From Streptomyces sp. GQFP (lineage in GTDB: Bacteria > Actinomycetota > Actinomycetes > Streptomycetales > Streptomycetaceae): a DNA stretch of 64,000 nt. The stretch spans positions 372,001-436,000 of the forward strand of contig NZ_CP089312.1 of NCBI RefSeq assembly GCF_021545335.1, read 5' to 3'. The notes beneath the pieces are model-generated. The model was not told the origin of the DNA, did no database searches, and saw nothing but the letters and a program-made list of their open reading frames with translations. Shown here in pieces: positions 25,137-34,483 of the stretch. Position 1 is the stretch's first letter, and every line of letters begins with the position of its first letter. Position numbers and translations under genes: made by a program.

Positions 25137-26173
25137 CCGCCCGGCCGGACACCGTCAACCAGCTGCGCACCGAGGCTCTCGATCTGCGCTACGACGACCG
25201 GCTCGTCGTCGGCGGACTCGACCTCACCCTGCCCGGCGGCGCCGTCACCGCGATCGTCGGCCCCAACGCCTGTGGGAAATCAACCCTGTTGAGAGGGCTG
25301 AGCCGACTCCTCGAGCCCGCCGCCGGGACCGGCGAGGTGAAGATCCCCGCCAAGCCGAAGCGGGTCGTCGTGCTCGACACCGGCGAGTTGGACGACGTGA
25401 CGCTGCTCGGTATCGACCCGGTCGGCGCGGTCGCCCCGCACTTCAAGTCCGAGGGCGGCTTCCCGACGTACCTGAAGGGCGAGTTGAGCGGCACGAAGGA
25501 CGTCGGTCCGCTCCTGGAGCCGAACCTCGAACTGATCGCCTCGCTCAAGCCCGACCTGATCCTGTCCTCGAAGGTCCGCCACGAGGCGATCTACAGCAAG
25601 CTCAGCGCGATCGCGCCGACCGTCTTCACGGAGACCACCGGCGGTGTCTGGAAGCAGAACCTGAAGGTGCACGCCGAGGCCCTCGGCCTGGAGACCGAGG
25701 CCGCCGCCAAGCTCAAGGCGTACGAGACACGGGCCAAGGCCCTCGGTACGGCCATCAAGGCGAAGGACAAGGGCACCATGCCGACGGCGTCCGTGGTCCG
25801 CTTCATCGCCGGTCCGACCCGCCTCTACCAGTCCAACTCCTACAGCGGTGTCGTCCTGGGCGACATCGGCCTGCTCCGCCCCAAGTCGCAGGTCTCGACC
25901 GACCCCGAGGTCACGATGAAGGACGTCAGCCCGGAGCAGATCGACCAGGCCGACGCCGACCTGATCTTCGTCACCGCCGCCGACACCGAGGACAAGACCC
26001 AGAAGCAGCAGGTCGTCACCAACCCGGTCTGGAAGAGCCTGCCCGCCGTCAAGAGCGGCAAGGTCTTCGAGGTCCCGGACGAGATCTGGATGTCCGGCAT
26101 CGGCGTCCAGGCCGCCGAACAGATGCTCGCCGACGTGGCCGAGGCCACCGGTGTGCGGCTCCCCAAGGAGTAA
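25133..26173 (+). pseudogene. In-frame fusion of an ABC ATPase N terminus to a siderophore-binding protein
   Basis: A 346-residue ORF with AGGAG and an ATG overlapping the permease stop (ATGA). Residues 1 to about 62 are a FecE-like ATPase through Walker A (GPNACGKST, 43-51) and the next helix. From about 66 (GEVKIPAKPKRVVVLD) it becomes a type III periplasmic binding protein (LKPDLILSSKVRHEAIY, NPVWKSLPAVKSGKVFEV). The ATPase lacks its signature and Walker B, and the binding protein lacks a signal peptide and lipobox. It is a second deletion chimera in the same operon and probably non-functional. Confidence 0.75.
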
Positions 26174-26186
26174 CTCCCGCTGTACG

Positions 26187-26223
26187 GGGGCGGGGCGCGC
26201 CCGTTCTGCACGCGCCCCGCCCC
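26187..26223. terminator. Strong GC-rich hairpin after the uptake remnant
   Basis: GGGGCGGGGCGCG (26187-26199) pairs with CGCGCCCCGCCCC (26211-26223) over an 11-base loop. It lies between the chimeric binding-protein ORF and the siderophore biosynthesis operon, 71 bases before the first gene. No iron box is visible in the gap, so biosynthesis may rely on read-through from the iron box at 24385 or on an unseen promoter. Confidence 0.7.
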
Positions 26224-26293
26224 GGGCCCCCGGCCCGAACTGCCGACCTGGGTCCCAACCCCTCACCCGCTAGCGGAAGTTGTTCCACACGTC

Positions 26294-27481
26294 ATGCGTC
26301 TGTACCTGCTCGCCCTCAACCCCACCGACTCGGTCACCGAGGGCTTCCTGCCCGCCGCCGCCCAACTCGGCCTGGACGTCACCGTGTTGACCGACCAGCC
26401 CGACGCCCATCGGGCCGTGTACCCGGACGTCGAGATCCTGGAGTGCGACGTCCGTGACTTCCGGGCCGTCGTCACCCGGATCTCCACGCATCACCGGCCC
26501 GACGCCGTCTTCAGCAACAGCGACCATCTCCAGACCCAGACCGCCCTGGCCGCCGACTACTTCGGCCTGCCCGGCAAGGACTGGCGGGCCGCGCTGGCCT
26601 GCAAGGACAAGGCCGAGATGCGGCGCCGACTCTCCGCCGCGGGCGTGGACACCGTGTGGTCCGCCGAGCTGACGGAGACCGGTCCGATCGAGCCCGTCGC
26701 GTCGGCCGCCCCGTACCCGTGTGTCCTCAAGCCGCGTGAGGGTGTGGCCAGCGAGGACGTCGTACTCGTCGGCGGCGCCGAGGAGTTGGCGGCCCGCGCC
26801 AAGGAGATCTTCGCGCGGCGGCCGGGTGCCGTGCTGGTCGTCGAGGAGTATCTGCCCGGCGAGCTGTACACCCTGGAGACGCTCGGCGACGGGACCGTCC
26901 GACACATCCTGGGCGGATTCCACACCGAGGTGTCGCCGCCCCCGTACTTCATCGAGGAGCGGCTCGTCTTCGTCCCGGCCCACCCCGAGCCGGTCGTCGC
27001 CCAGATACTGGCCCAACTCGACGCGCTGGGCGTCGGGTTCGGCGCCTGCCACACCGAGTTCGTGGTGTACGAGGGGCGCGCCCGGATCATCGAGGTCAAC
27101 TACCGTGCCATCGGCGACCAGGTCGACCTGCTGCTGGCCCGGCTCCTGGAGATCCCGCTCTTCGAGCACATCCTGCGCACCCACCTGGGCGAGCCGCTCC
27201 CGACCGACCTCGGCTTCCGCCGCGACGGCGCCGCCCGCCTGGAGTACCCGTGCGCCGACCGCGCGGGCACGTTGACCTCGGCTCCCGCGGCCACCGAACT
27301 CACCGTGGACGGCGTCCATCTGACGTACCGTCCGTTGCGCGCGGTGGGTGAGCGGCACGAGCTGTACCGCACCAACCGCGACTACCTGGGCGTCCTGCGG
27401 GCCACCGGCACCGACCAGCCGACGGTCGACCGGGTGTCGGCGGAGTTCCTCGCGGCGCAGCGCTGGGAGGTCCAGCCGTGA
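26294..27481 (+). CDS. ATP-grasp ligase of an NIS siderophore pathway (PvsA-like)
   Basis: A 395-residue ATP-grasp enzyme. An N-terminal pre-grasp domain (about 1-95) is followed by CKDKAEMRRRLSAAGV, the ATP lysine region YPCVLKPREGVASEDV, the adenine-binding hinge VVEEYLPGELYT and the Mg-binding IIEVNYRAIGDQVD. Such enzymes join a carboxylate to an amine through an acyl phosphate. It is the first gene of a five-gene operon with the order of the vibrioferrin operon pvsABCDE, where PvsA is an ATP-grasp protein. Substrates are inferred only. Confidence 0.85.
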   Translation: MRLYLLALNPTDSVTEGFLPAAAQLGLDVTVLTDQPDAHRAVYPDVEILECDVRDFRAVVTRISTHHRPDAVFSNSDHLQTQTALAADYFGLPGKDWRAALACKDKAEMRRRLSAAGVDTVWSAELTETGPIEPVASAAPYPCVLKPREGVASEDVVLVGGAEELAARAKEIFARRPGAVLVVEEYLPGELYTLETLGDGTVRHILGGFHTEVSPPPYFIEERLVFVPAHPEPVVAQILAQLDALGVGFGACHTEFVVYEGRARIIEVNYRAIGDQVDLLLARLLEIPLFEHILRTHLGEPLPTDLGFRRDGAARLEYPCADRAGTLTSAPAATELTVDGVHLTYRPLRAVGERHELYRTNRDYLGVLRATGTDQPTVDRVSAEFLAAQRWEVQP

Positions 27482-29199
27482 CCGCCGACGCCGGAGCCGA
27501 GTTGCTCACCCGCGTCCTCAGCGCCCTGCTCCGCGAGGACGTCGTCGGTCTGCGCACCCAGGGCACGCTCACCCACCGCCCGGACGGCATCTGGTTGCGT
27601 CTGCCGACGGACACCGACGACGCCCTGCTACTGCCGCTCACCGAGGACGGCTTCCAGTGCGTGTACGCCGCCCGGCTGCCGCTGCTCGTACGCGAGTCGG
27701 ACGGCGCGGAGCTGACCTCGTACGACACCGTGCTCGCCGAACTCCGCGCGCTGGCCGACCCCGTGGACCGCGACGGTTTCGACGCCTTCGCCGAGGAGTG
27801 CCGGCAGACCCTGGCCACCCTGCGGCTGCACGACGCCACCCGGGACGAGGTCACCGAGCGACTGACGGACCGTCATGGCGCCGACCCGGCAGGCTGGACG
27901 GGCCTCACGGCCTCCCTTGCGTACGACGCCCTCGCGGCCCGGATCGACCATCCCGTGTATCCGACCGCGCGTGGCCGGTCAGGCCTGACGGAGGAGCAAC
28001 TGCGGGCGTACGCACCGGAGTTCCACCCCCGTTTCGCGCTGCGCTGGCTCGTCGTGCCCCGGGAGGCGGTGACCCTCGCGGGAGCGTTGCCGGAAGGCTG
28101 GCCGACGCCCGCCGTGCTCGGAATGGAGGATCTGAGCAGCACTCACATCGCCCTGCCCGTGCACCCGTTGACCGTCGGTGCCCCGCTCGACGAGGCGCTG
28201 CGGGTCACCGGCCTCGTGGGACGCGCCCGGCTCGCCGACCACGGGTACCTCGAAGTGGTGCCGACGCTGTCGATGCGTACCGTCGCGGTGACCGCCGATC
28301 CCACCCTGCACCTCAAACTCCCCCTGGCCACCGCCACGTTGGGGCTGCGCAACCGGCGTTCCATCAAGCCGGGCACGCTCGTCGACGGCGCCGCCGGGCA
28401 GCGGCTGATCGAGCGGGTCGTCGAGCGCGAGCCCCGCTTCCGGGACACCGTTCTGCACGCCGACGAGACGACGTACGCGCACGCCGGACACGAACTCCTC
28501 GCCGTCCTGTGCCGCCGCTACCCGGCCGGCCTCGACGACACGGCCGTCGTCCCGCTGGCGGCACTGCTGGCCGAGGCGCCCGGCGGACGGCTGGTCGTCG
28601 ACCAGCTGGCCGACCGCTTCCACGGCGGCGATCCGCTCGCCCTGCTGGACGCCTGCCTCACCCTCCTCTTCGACTGGCAGACCACCCTCTTCGGCCTCGG
28701 CATCGCCCTGGAGTCGCATCAGCAGAACGTGTCGCTGCTCCTGGGGCCCGAACAGGGCCGGGTGCGGCTGCTGTTCAAGGACAACGACGGGCCGCGCATC
28801 AACACCGACCGGCTCGCCGCCGTTCTGCCGGGTCCGTGGGGCTTCGACGACGAGCGGACCTACGGCACCGAGGACGGGCCGGTCGCCGACGTGTTCGCCA
28901 CCATCACCGTCCATCTGTGCGCGGGCGCCTACGCGTTCGGGCTCGCCCGGCACGGCCGCGCCCCGCTGCCCACGCTGCTGGGGCTGGTCCGCGACCGGCT
29001 CGCCGAGGCCGTGGACCGGCTCGGCAGCACCCCGGCCGCCGTACTGCGCAACCGAATCCTGGACTCGCCGCACCTGCCCGTGAAGGCGATGGTCAGCGCC
29101 GGAACCCTGCTCAGCAAGGAGCGTTCGGGTGCCGCCGACATCAACAAGCACTACACCACCGGCCCCAACTACCTTCTCCAGGCAGGGGATTCGGTATGA
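27478..29199 (+). CDS. IucA/IucC-family NIS siderophore synthetase (PvsB-like)
   Basis: A 573-residue NIS synthetase that activates a carboxylate as acyl adenylate and couples it to an amine or alcohol. Family motifs are HPVYPTARGRSG, LPVHPLTVG, KLPLATATLGLRNRRSIKPG, ESHQQNVSLLLG and LLFKDNDGPRI. The GTG start overlaps the ATP-grasp stop (GTGA). By position it corresponds to PvsB. Two different NIS enzymes in one operon imply an asymmetric product. Confidence 0.9.
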   Translation: MTADAGAELLTRVLSALLREDVVGLRTQGTLTHRPDGIWLRLPTDTDDALLLPLTEDGFQCVYAARLPLLVRESDGAELTSYDTVLAELRALADPVDRDGFDAFAEECRQTLATLRLHDATRDEVTERLTDRHGADPAGWTGLTASLAYDALAARIDHPVYPTARGRSGLTEEQLRAYAPEFHPRFALRWLVVPREAVTLAGALPEGWPTPAVLGMEDLSSTHIALPVHPLTVGAPLDEALRVTGLVGRARLADHGYLEVVPTLSMRTVAVTADPTLHLKLPLATATLGLRNRRSIKPGTLVDGAAGQRLIERVVEREPRFRDTVLHADETTYAHAGHELLAVLCRRYPAGLDDTAVVPLAALLAEAPGGRLVVDQLADRFHGGDPLALLDACLTLLFDWQTTLFGLGIALESHQQNVSLLLGPEQGRVRLLFKDNDGPRINTDRLAAVLPGPWGFDDERTYGTEDGPVADVFATITVHLCAGAYAFGLARHGRAPLPTLLGLVRDRLAEAVDRLGSTPAAVLRNRILDSPHLPVKAMVSAGTLLSKERSGAADINKHYTTGPNYLLQAGDSV

Positions 29200-30407
29200 G
29201 TGCCGAGGCCGCCTGGCGCCTGCCGAGACCCTCACCCTTCGGCCGCGGCCATGTGCACGCGGTGGCCGCCTGCTACTTCGTCGCGTCCTTCGCCGCCCTG
29301 GGCCTTCCGCCGTATCTCACCGAGATCCTCCCGGAGTTGGGCGACCGTTCCGCGCGCTGGGCCGGGGTTCTGTACGTGGTCCCGACGGTGTTCGGCGCGC
29401 TCGGCGCTCCCCTCTGGGGCAGGATCGCCGACCGCTACGGCCGCAAACGGCTGCTGCTGCGCGCCCAGTTGGGCCTCGCCGTCGCCTTTCTGCTCGCCGG
29501 CTGGGCGGACTCGCTGGCCACGTTCACGGTGGCGCTGATCCTCCAGGGCATCCTCGGCGGCACGTTCGCCGCGTCCAACGGCTACCTGGGGGCCGCGCTG
29601 GAGGGCCCTGCCCTGTCGAAGGCGCTCACCCTGATGCAGGGCAGCGCCCGAGCCGCCCTGGTCGTCGCGCCGATCGTCGTCGGCGCGCTGTCGGGCTGGC
29701 TTTCGCCGCACCGCCAGTACGCACTGCTGGCCGTACTCCCGCTCACCGCCGCCCTGTTGCTCGCCGCGCTCCCCGAGCCGAGCGAGGAGCCGGCGCCCGA
29801 GTCCATACCCGAGACCACCGCGCCCTCCGCCGCGCCGGTGGTCTCCCTGCGCACCCTGTACGCCCTGGAGTTCGCGTTCGTGTTCTCCACCGTCATCTCC
29901 TTCCCCTATCTGATCTCCCTGGTCGAGGACCGACTGCCGTGTACGTCGGCCACGTTGTCGGGCGTCCTCTTCGCCCTCCCCCACCTGGTCTATCTGGTGT
30001 CGGCGCTGGCCGTGCACTCCGTGGTCCGGGACCGGCCCCGGACCGGGATCGTCCTCGGCTTCGCCTTCATCGCGCTCGGCCTCGCCGGACACGGCGTCGC
30101 GGACTCGCTGACCGCGCTGATCGCCGTACGGCTGGTCCTCGGGGTGGGGCTCACGCTCGGCCTGGTGTCCCTGTCCGTGCTGGCCGCCGACTGCGCCAAA
30201 GGCCGTGCGCCCGGCGGGATGTTCGGCGCGCTGGAGTTCTTTTCCAAGGCCGGCGCGGTCGCCGCCGGCCTCGCCGCGGCGGCGGGCAGCGCCCGCTTCG
30301 GCCCGGCCGCGCCGGTACTGACCGGCAGCGGCGCCGCCGCACTCACCGTCCTCGCCTCCCTCTTCCTCCCCAACCCCCGCTCGCACCACGCCCGTTGGAG
30401 CCGCTGA
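29196..30407 (+). CDS. MFS transporter, siderophore exporter (PvsC-like)
   Basis: A 403-residue, roughly 12-helix major facilitator. The loop 2-3 motif is GRIADRYGRKRLLLRAQ. Its ATG overlaps the synthetase stop (ATGA), and the next gene's ATG overlaps its own stop (TGATG), so it belongs to the operon. Export of the finished siderophore is inferred from context, as for PvsC in Vibrio. Confidence 0.88.
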   Translation: MSAEAAWRLPRPSPFGRGHVHAVAACYFVASFAALGLPPYLTEILPELGDRSARWAGVLYVVPTVFGALGAPLWGRIADRYGRKRLLLRAQLGLAVAFLLAGWADSLATFTVALILQGILGGTFAASNGYLGAALEGPALSKALTLMQGSARAALVVAPIVVGALSGWLSPHRQYALLAVLPLTAALLLAALPEPSEEPAPESIPETTAPSAAPVVSLRTLYALEFAFVFSTVISFPYLISLVEDRLPCTSATLSGVLFALPHLVYLVSALAVHSVVRDRPRTGIVLGFAFIALGLAGHGVADSLTALIAVRLVLGVGLTLGLVSLSVLAADCAKGRAPGGMFGALEFFSKAGAVAAGLAAAAGSARFGPAAPVLTGSGAAALTVLASLFLPNPRSHHARWSR

Positions 30408-32203
30408 TGCCCTCACTGACCGACTCGCCCGCCACCACCACCGCCGAACGGTCTGCTTCCGAACGGTCTGCTTCCGAACTGCCTGTCGCCGAACTCCCCA
30501 CCGCCGACGACGTGGTGACCCACACCCTCCTCAACTGCCTGCTGCGCGAGGTGTCGGGCCCGGAACGCCAGACCGTCGTCGACAACGGCCACCTCCTGCT
30601 CCGCCTCCCCCGCCGCGGAGTTCTCCTGCGGGTCAGCCTCCGCCGTACGTCCCTCCTCGGCGCCCACCGGTTCACCGGCCCGGTGAGCGAACAGGCCGGC
30701 GACGGCTGGGCGATGGTCGACTGGCGGCGGCTGGCCGAGTACACGCGCGACGAGCTGTCCCTGCGCACCGGGGAACGCAACGACGAGTTCCTGGAGCAGA
30801 TCACCTCCAGCCACCAGGCCATCACGACCGCACTCGCCCACGAGCGCCCCGCCACACGGCCGGTCAACCACCCCGCCTCCCACCCCACTTCACACCTCGC
30901 CGCCTATCTCGCTTCCGAGCAGTCCCTGCTGTTCGGCCACCGCTTCCACCCCACGCCCAAGGCCCGCACCGGCGACCCGCGCGCCTGGGCGGCGTACGCG
31001 CCGGAGACCGGGGCCGTCTTCCCGCTGCGGCATCTCGCCGTACGCGCCCACCTGATCGCCGAGGAGGCCGCCGCCCCCTGGGCCGCCGCCGCGCTCGACG
31101 GTCAGCGCACGGACGTCCCCGACGGCTACCGACTGCTGCCGACGCACCCCTGGCAGTACGAGGCCCTGCGCGAACACCCGCTGCTGCGGGCCGCATTGGA
31201 GCGCGGCGACGTCCTGGACCTCGGCCCGGGCGGACGCCCCTTCGCCGCGACCGCGTCCGTGCGGACCCTCTACGACGGCGAGACGTTCCTCAAGTTCAGT
31301 CTGAACGTCCGGATCACCAACTGCCTGCGCAAGAACAGCATGTACGAGCTGTCCGGTGCCGTCGCCCTCACCCGTGCCCTCGCCCCGGCCCTCACGGAGC
31401 TGGCCGAACGCTTCCCCGACAGCGCGGTGCTCCGCGAGCCCGCCTACCGCACGCTCGCCCTGCCCGGCCCCGACGGCACCCCGGACCGCGACCTCTTCGA
31501 GGGCTTCGGCGTGATCGTCCGCGAGGGCCTGCCCCGACGCCTGACACCGGGTGCAACTCCCTTGCTGGCGGCGGCGGTTGCCGACGAGTACCCGTCCAGC
31601 ACCGCGCACATCTCCCGGCTGCTCACCGACGCGGACCCGGACACGGCCCTCGACTGGTGGTCGGCGTACCTCGAACTGCTCGTCCCTCCCGTCCTGGCCG
31701 CCTACTTCGACCACGGGCTGGTCCTGGAACCGCATCTCCAGAACGTGCTGATCTGTGTGGGCGCCGACGGTCGCCCCGCCCAGGTCCTCTTCCGGGACCT
31801 GGAGGGCACCAAGCTGGTCCCCGAGCACCACACCGACACGCTGACCGCCGTACCGGCCGAGGTCGCGGGCCCGATGACGTACGACGCGGAGCGCGGCTGG
31901 GACCGGGTCGTCTACTGCCTGCTCGTCAATCACATCGCCGAACTCCTCGCCGCCCTGGCCGACCTGCACCCGGAGGCCGAGGCCGCGCTGTGGGCGCGGG
32001 TGCGTGACACCCTCCGGTCCTACGCCGACCGTTCGGGCTGCCCGCCCCGGCTCGCCGCACTGCTCGCCGGGGTGCCATTGCCCGCGAAGGCCAACCTTCT
32101 CACCCGCTGGGAGCGCAAGGCGGACCGCGAGGCAGGATACGTACGGCTGCCGTCCCCGCTCGCCGAGCACGTCCTGCGCGACACCACCCGGAGCACCCGA
32201 TGA
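30407..32203 (+). CDS. IucA/IucC-family NIS siderophore synthetase (PvsD-like)
   Basis: A 598-residue second NIS synthetase, better conserved than the first: GHRFHPTPKARTG, LLPTHPWQYE, KFSLNVRITNCLRKN, EPHLQNVLICVG and VLFRDLEGTKLVPE are all present. An N-terminal stretch of about 30 residues is Ser/Glu/Ala-rich with a short repeat (ERSASERSASEL). By position it matches PvsD, which joins citrate to serine in vibrioferrin synthesis. ATG 30407 shares a base with the MFS stop. The downstream decarboxylase fits the same scheme. Confidence 0.9.
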   Translation: MPSLTDSPATTTAERSASERSASELPVAELPTADDVVTHTLLNCLLREVSGPERQTVVDNGHLLLRLPRRGVLLRVSLRRTSLLGAHRFTGPVSEQAGDGWAMVDWRRLAEYTRDELSLRTGERNDEFLEQITSSHQAITTALAHERPATRPVNHPASHPTSHLAAYLASEQSLLFGHRFHPTPKARTGDPRAWAAYAPETGAVFPLRHLAVRAHLIAEEAAAPWAAAALDGQRTDVPDGYRLLPTHPWQYEALREHPLLRAALERGDVLDLGPGGRPFAATASVRTLYDGETFLKFSLNVRITNCLRKNSMYELSGAVALTRALAPALTELAERFPDSAVLREPAYRTLALPGPDGTPDRDLFEGFGVIVREGLPRRLTPGATPLLAAAVADEYPSSTAHISRLLTDADPDTALDWWSAYLELLVPPVLAAYFDHGLVLEPHLQNVLICVGADGRPAQVLFRDLEGTKLVPEHHTDTLTAVPAEVAGPMTYDAERGWDRVVYCLLVNHIAELLAALADLHPEAEAALWARVRDTLRSYADRSGCPPRLAALLAGVPLPAKANLLTRWERKADREAGYVRLPSPLAEHVLRDTTRSTR

Positions 32204-33411
32204 CCCCCGCCGTGCACGACCACGCACTGTCCCTGCCCACCACCGAACTGCCCGCGTACGTCTACGACTTGACGGAGCTGCGCGGTCACGCGGCGATGGT
32301 CAGGGCGGCGCTGCCCGACCGGGTCGAGCTGTACTACGCGGCCAAGGCCAACCCGGAGCCGGAGATCCTGGCCGCGCTCTCGCCGTACGTCGACGGCTAC
32401 GAGGTCTCCTCGGGCGGTGAACTCGCCCATGTCGCCGACGCGGTGCCGGGCCGGCCGCTGGCGTTCGGCGGGCCGGGGAAGACGCCGGACGAGGTGCTGG
32501 CCGCGCTGAAGCAGGGCGTCGACCGGTTCCATGTCGAGAGCGAACACGAGCTGCGCATGCTCGGGGAGTTGACGCGGCAGGTGGGACCCGAGCAGCGGGT
32601 GGCGGTGCTGGTACGCGTCAACATCCCGGTGGCGGACGGCTCGTTGGCGGGCAGTTCGCTGACGATGGGCGGGCGGCCGACCCCCTTCGGCCTGGACCCG
32701 GCCGGAGCCGCACGGGTGTTCCGGGCGCTCACGGACGAGACGTACCCCCAGCTCGAACTGCGGGGAATCCACGCCCACTTGGCGAGCGGACTCGACGCCC
32801 GGGAGCAGCTGGCGGTGGCCGAGTCCGTGGTGACCTGGGCGGCGGGGCTCGGGGTGCGCATCAGCGAGGTGAACGTCGGCGGCGGGATGGCTGTCGACTA
32901 CACGGCCCCGGCCCGCCGATTCGACTGGACGGCGTTCGGCAGAGGCCTCGCCCGGCTGGCCGAGGCCCACCCGGAACTGACCCTGCGCATCGAGCCGGGC
33001 CGGGCGCTGACCGCGTACTGCGGCTGGTACGCCACCGAGGTGCTGGATGTGAAGCGGAGCCACGGCGAGGAGTTCGCGGTGGTCCGGGGCGGCACCCACC
33101 ATCTGCGCACCCCGGCGACGAAGGGCCACGACCAGCCCTGCACGGTGCTGCCGGTCGACACCTGGCCGCACCCGTGGCCCCGCCCGGCGGCCGAGGAGGC
33201 ACGGGTCACGCTGGCGGGCCAGCTGTGCACACCGAAGGACGTACTGGCCCGCCGGGTCCCGGCGGCGGGCCTGCGGGCGGGCGACAGAGTCCTGTTCTCC
33301 CTGGCGGGCGCCTACGCGTGGAACATCTCCCACCACGACTTCCTGATGCACCCGAGACCCGGTTTCCACTTCCTGGGCACGGAACCGACGACGACGATCC
33401 GGCAGAGGTAG
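32200..33411 (+). CDS. PLP-dependent alanine-racemase-fold decarboxylase (PvsE-like)
   Basis: A 403-residue fold-type III decarboxylase of the diaminopimelate/ornithine decarboxylase group. Lys49 in LYYAAKANPE forms the Schiff base. The phosphate-binding glycines are VNVGGGMAVDY, the pyridine-binding segment is RIEPGRALTAYCGWY, and the second active-site Cys lies in AGQLCTPKDV. Its ATG overlaps the synthetase stop (ATGA). In vibrioferrin and staphyloferrin B pathways such an enzyme decarboxylates a citryl-amino-acid intermediate; that role is inferred here. Last gene of the operon. Confidence 0.9.
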   Translation: MTPAVHDHALSLPTTELPAYVYDLTELRGHAAMVRAALPDRVELYYAAKANPEPEILAALSPYVDGYEVSSGGELAHVADAVPGRPLAFGGPGKTPDEVLAALKQGVDRFHVESEHELRMLGELTRQVGPEQRVAVLVRVNIPVADGSLAGSSLTMGGRPTPFGLDPAGAARVFRALTDETYPQLELRGIHAHLASGLDAREQLAVAESVVTWAAGLGVRISEVNVGGGMAVDYTAPARRFDWTAFGRGLARLAEAHPELTLRIEPGRALTAYCGWYATEVLDVKRSHGEEFAVVRGGTHHLRTPATKGHDQPCTVLPVDTWPHPWPRPAAEEARVTLAGQLCTPKDVLARRVPAAGLRAGDRVLFSLAGAYAWNISHHDFLMHPRPGFHFLGTEPTTTIRQR

Positions 33412-33422
33412 CACACAGGAGC

Positions 33423-33452
33423 GAGGGCCGCCCGGTGCGGCCGGGGGCCCTC
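33423..33452 (+). terminator. Terminator of the siderophore operon
   Basis: GAGGGCC and GGCCCTC form the base of a hairpin, followed by GTTT, just after the decarboxylase stop. The decarboxylase and the small secreted-protein gene converge here. Confidence 0.65.
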
Positions 33453-33487
33453 GTTTCCTGCTCGTAAGGCTGCGTCTGTTACGTCTG

Positions 33488-33784
33488 TCAGGCCTCGATG
33501 CCCGGCAGCAGCCCGGTCACGGGGGCGGCCATGTCGGTCACCTGGTGCAGCTGCTGGAGGTCGTTCAGCCGGTTCAGCGAGCTGAGCTGGGTGGAGACCC
33601 GGGGCAGGTCGTCGTGGTACTGGGCGGGAATCTCGCTCACGGCGAGCGAGTCGAGCTGGGCGATCGGGTTCAGCTTGCCCGCGTTCTGGTCGGCGGCGGG
33701 GGCCGCACTGGCCAGCGGGGCGGCGAGGCCGGTGACGCCGACGGCGAGACCAACGGCGGCGGCGATTCGTCGTGTTGAGATCAT
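33488..33784 (-). CDS. Small secreted protein of unknown function
   Basis: A 98-residue protein with a clear Sec signal peptide (positively charged start, hydrophobic AAAVGLAVGVTGLA, cleavage near ASAAP). The mature part of about 70 residues is polar, lacks Cys and carries RVSTQLSSLNRLNDLQQLHQ, a possible amphipathic helix. Small secreted proteins of this sort are common in Streptomyces. I do not recognise the family. Confidence 0.7.
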   Translation of the reverse strand: MISTRRIAAAVGLAVGVTGLAAPLASAAPAADQNAGKLNPIAQLDSLAVSEIPAQYHDDLPRVSTQLSSLNRLNDLQQLHQVTDMAAPVTGLLPGIEA

Positions 33785-33957
33785 GCATTCAGCAACGGCC
33801 CGCGCCCCTCCCCGGACACGGCCACCCCGCCCCCCTCACTCGTCAGGCTCATCTTCTGCCTGCGCTTGCCGAGGTCACCGGGACGGAGGAGCCTCAGAAG
33901 GAGGGGCCCCTCGCGGCCCGCGCCCGACCGGGCCGCGCCCCCTCGGAGGAGGTCACC

Positions 33958-34332
33958 ATGGGCACCGCGGCAAGCCACACCTTCGACACCGAAGCACTGC
34001 GCCGGGGCATCGAAGGACAGGACGCGACGGCCCTGCTGTCGCTCTACGCCGACGACGCCGAACTCCGCGTCGTCGACCACAACACCCAGCCCAGCCACCC
34101 GATGGTCATGCACGGACGCAGCGAGATCGGCGCCATGCTGAACGACGTGTACAGCAGGGACATGACCCACAAACTGGAACAGGTCGTCATCCAGGGCGAC
34201 CAGGTCGCCTACACCGAGTCCTGCCTGTACCCGGACGGCGTCCGAGTCCTGGCCGGCTCGATGCTGTCCCTCCGCGACGGCAAGATCGTCGACCAGACGG
34301 TGCTGCAGGCGTGGGACGAGGAGGGCGGATGA
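33958..34332 (+). CDS. NTF2/SnoaL-like domain protein
   Basis: A 124-residue protein with the NTF2-like alpha+beta cone fold (GIEGQDATALLSLYADDAEL, then GRSEIGAMLNDVYSRDM). GGAGGA lies eight bases before ATG 33958. Members act as isomerases or hydrolases or bind small ligands, and no specific role can be assigned. It is followed by the riboswitch-controlled folD gene. Confidence 0.8.
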   Translation: MGTAASHTFDTEALRRGIEGQDATALLSLYADDAELRVVDHNTQPSHPMVMHGRSEIGAMLNDVYSRDMTHKLEQVVIQGDQVAYTESCLYPDGVRVLAGSMLSLRDGKIVDQTVLQAWDEEGG

Positions 34333-34348
34333 CGCCCTCGGTTAGGCT

Positions 34349-34459
34349 GGGCCCGGGGTCGTGACTGGCGCTGAGGTGGGGCACCACCGGGGAGCGGCCC
34401 TCGCGGAGTTCTGTAGTCCTCCGTGAACGCGGAGTGCGTGCCGTGCGCCTGGGCGATGA
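34349..34459 (+). ncRNA. ZTP (pfl) riboswitch upstream of folD
   Basis: The leader has the conserved 5' half GGGTCGTGACTGGCG, the GGTGG/ACCACC stem with the following GGGGAGCGG, a variable stem (around TCGCGGAG...CTCCGTGAACGCGGAG) and the 3' element CCGTGCGCCTGGGC. These are the consensus blocks of the pfl motif, which senses ZTP/ZMP when one-carbon folate supply is low. It ends about 25 bases before the folD start and should raise folD expression on ligand binding. Assigned by eye. Confidence 0.85.
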
Positions 34460-34483
34460 CGACTGTCAGCTCAGGAGTGGATC

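Noticed and set aside
26294..33411. Aerobactin or desferrioxamine cluster
   Set aside because: No amine monooxygenase (IucD/DesB-like) or acyltransferase (IucB/DesC-like) is present.
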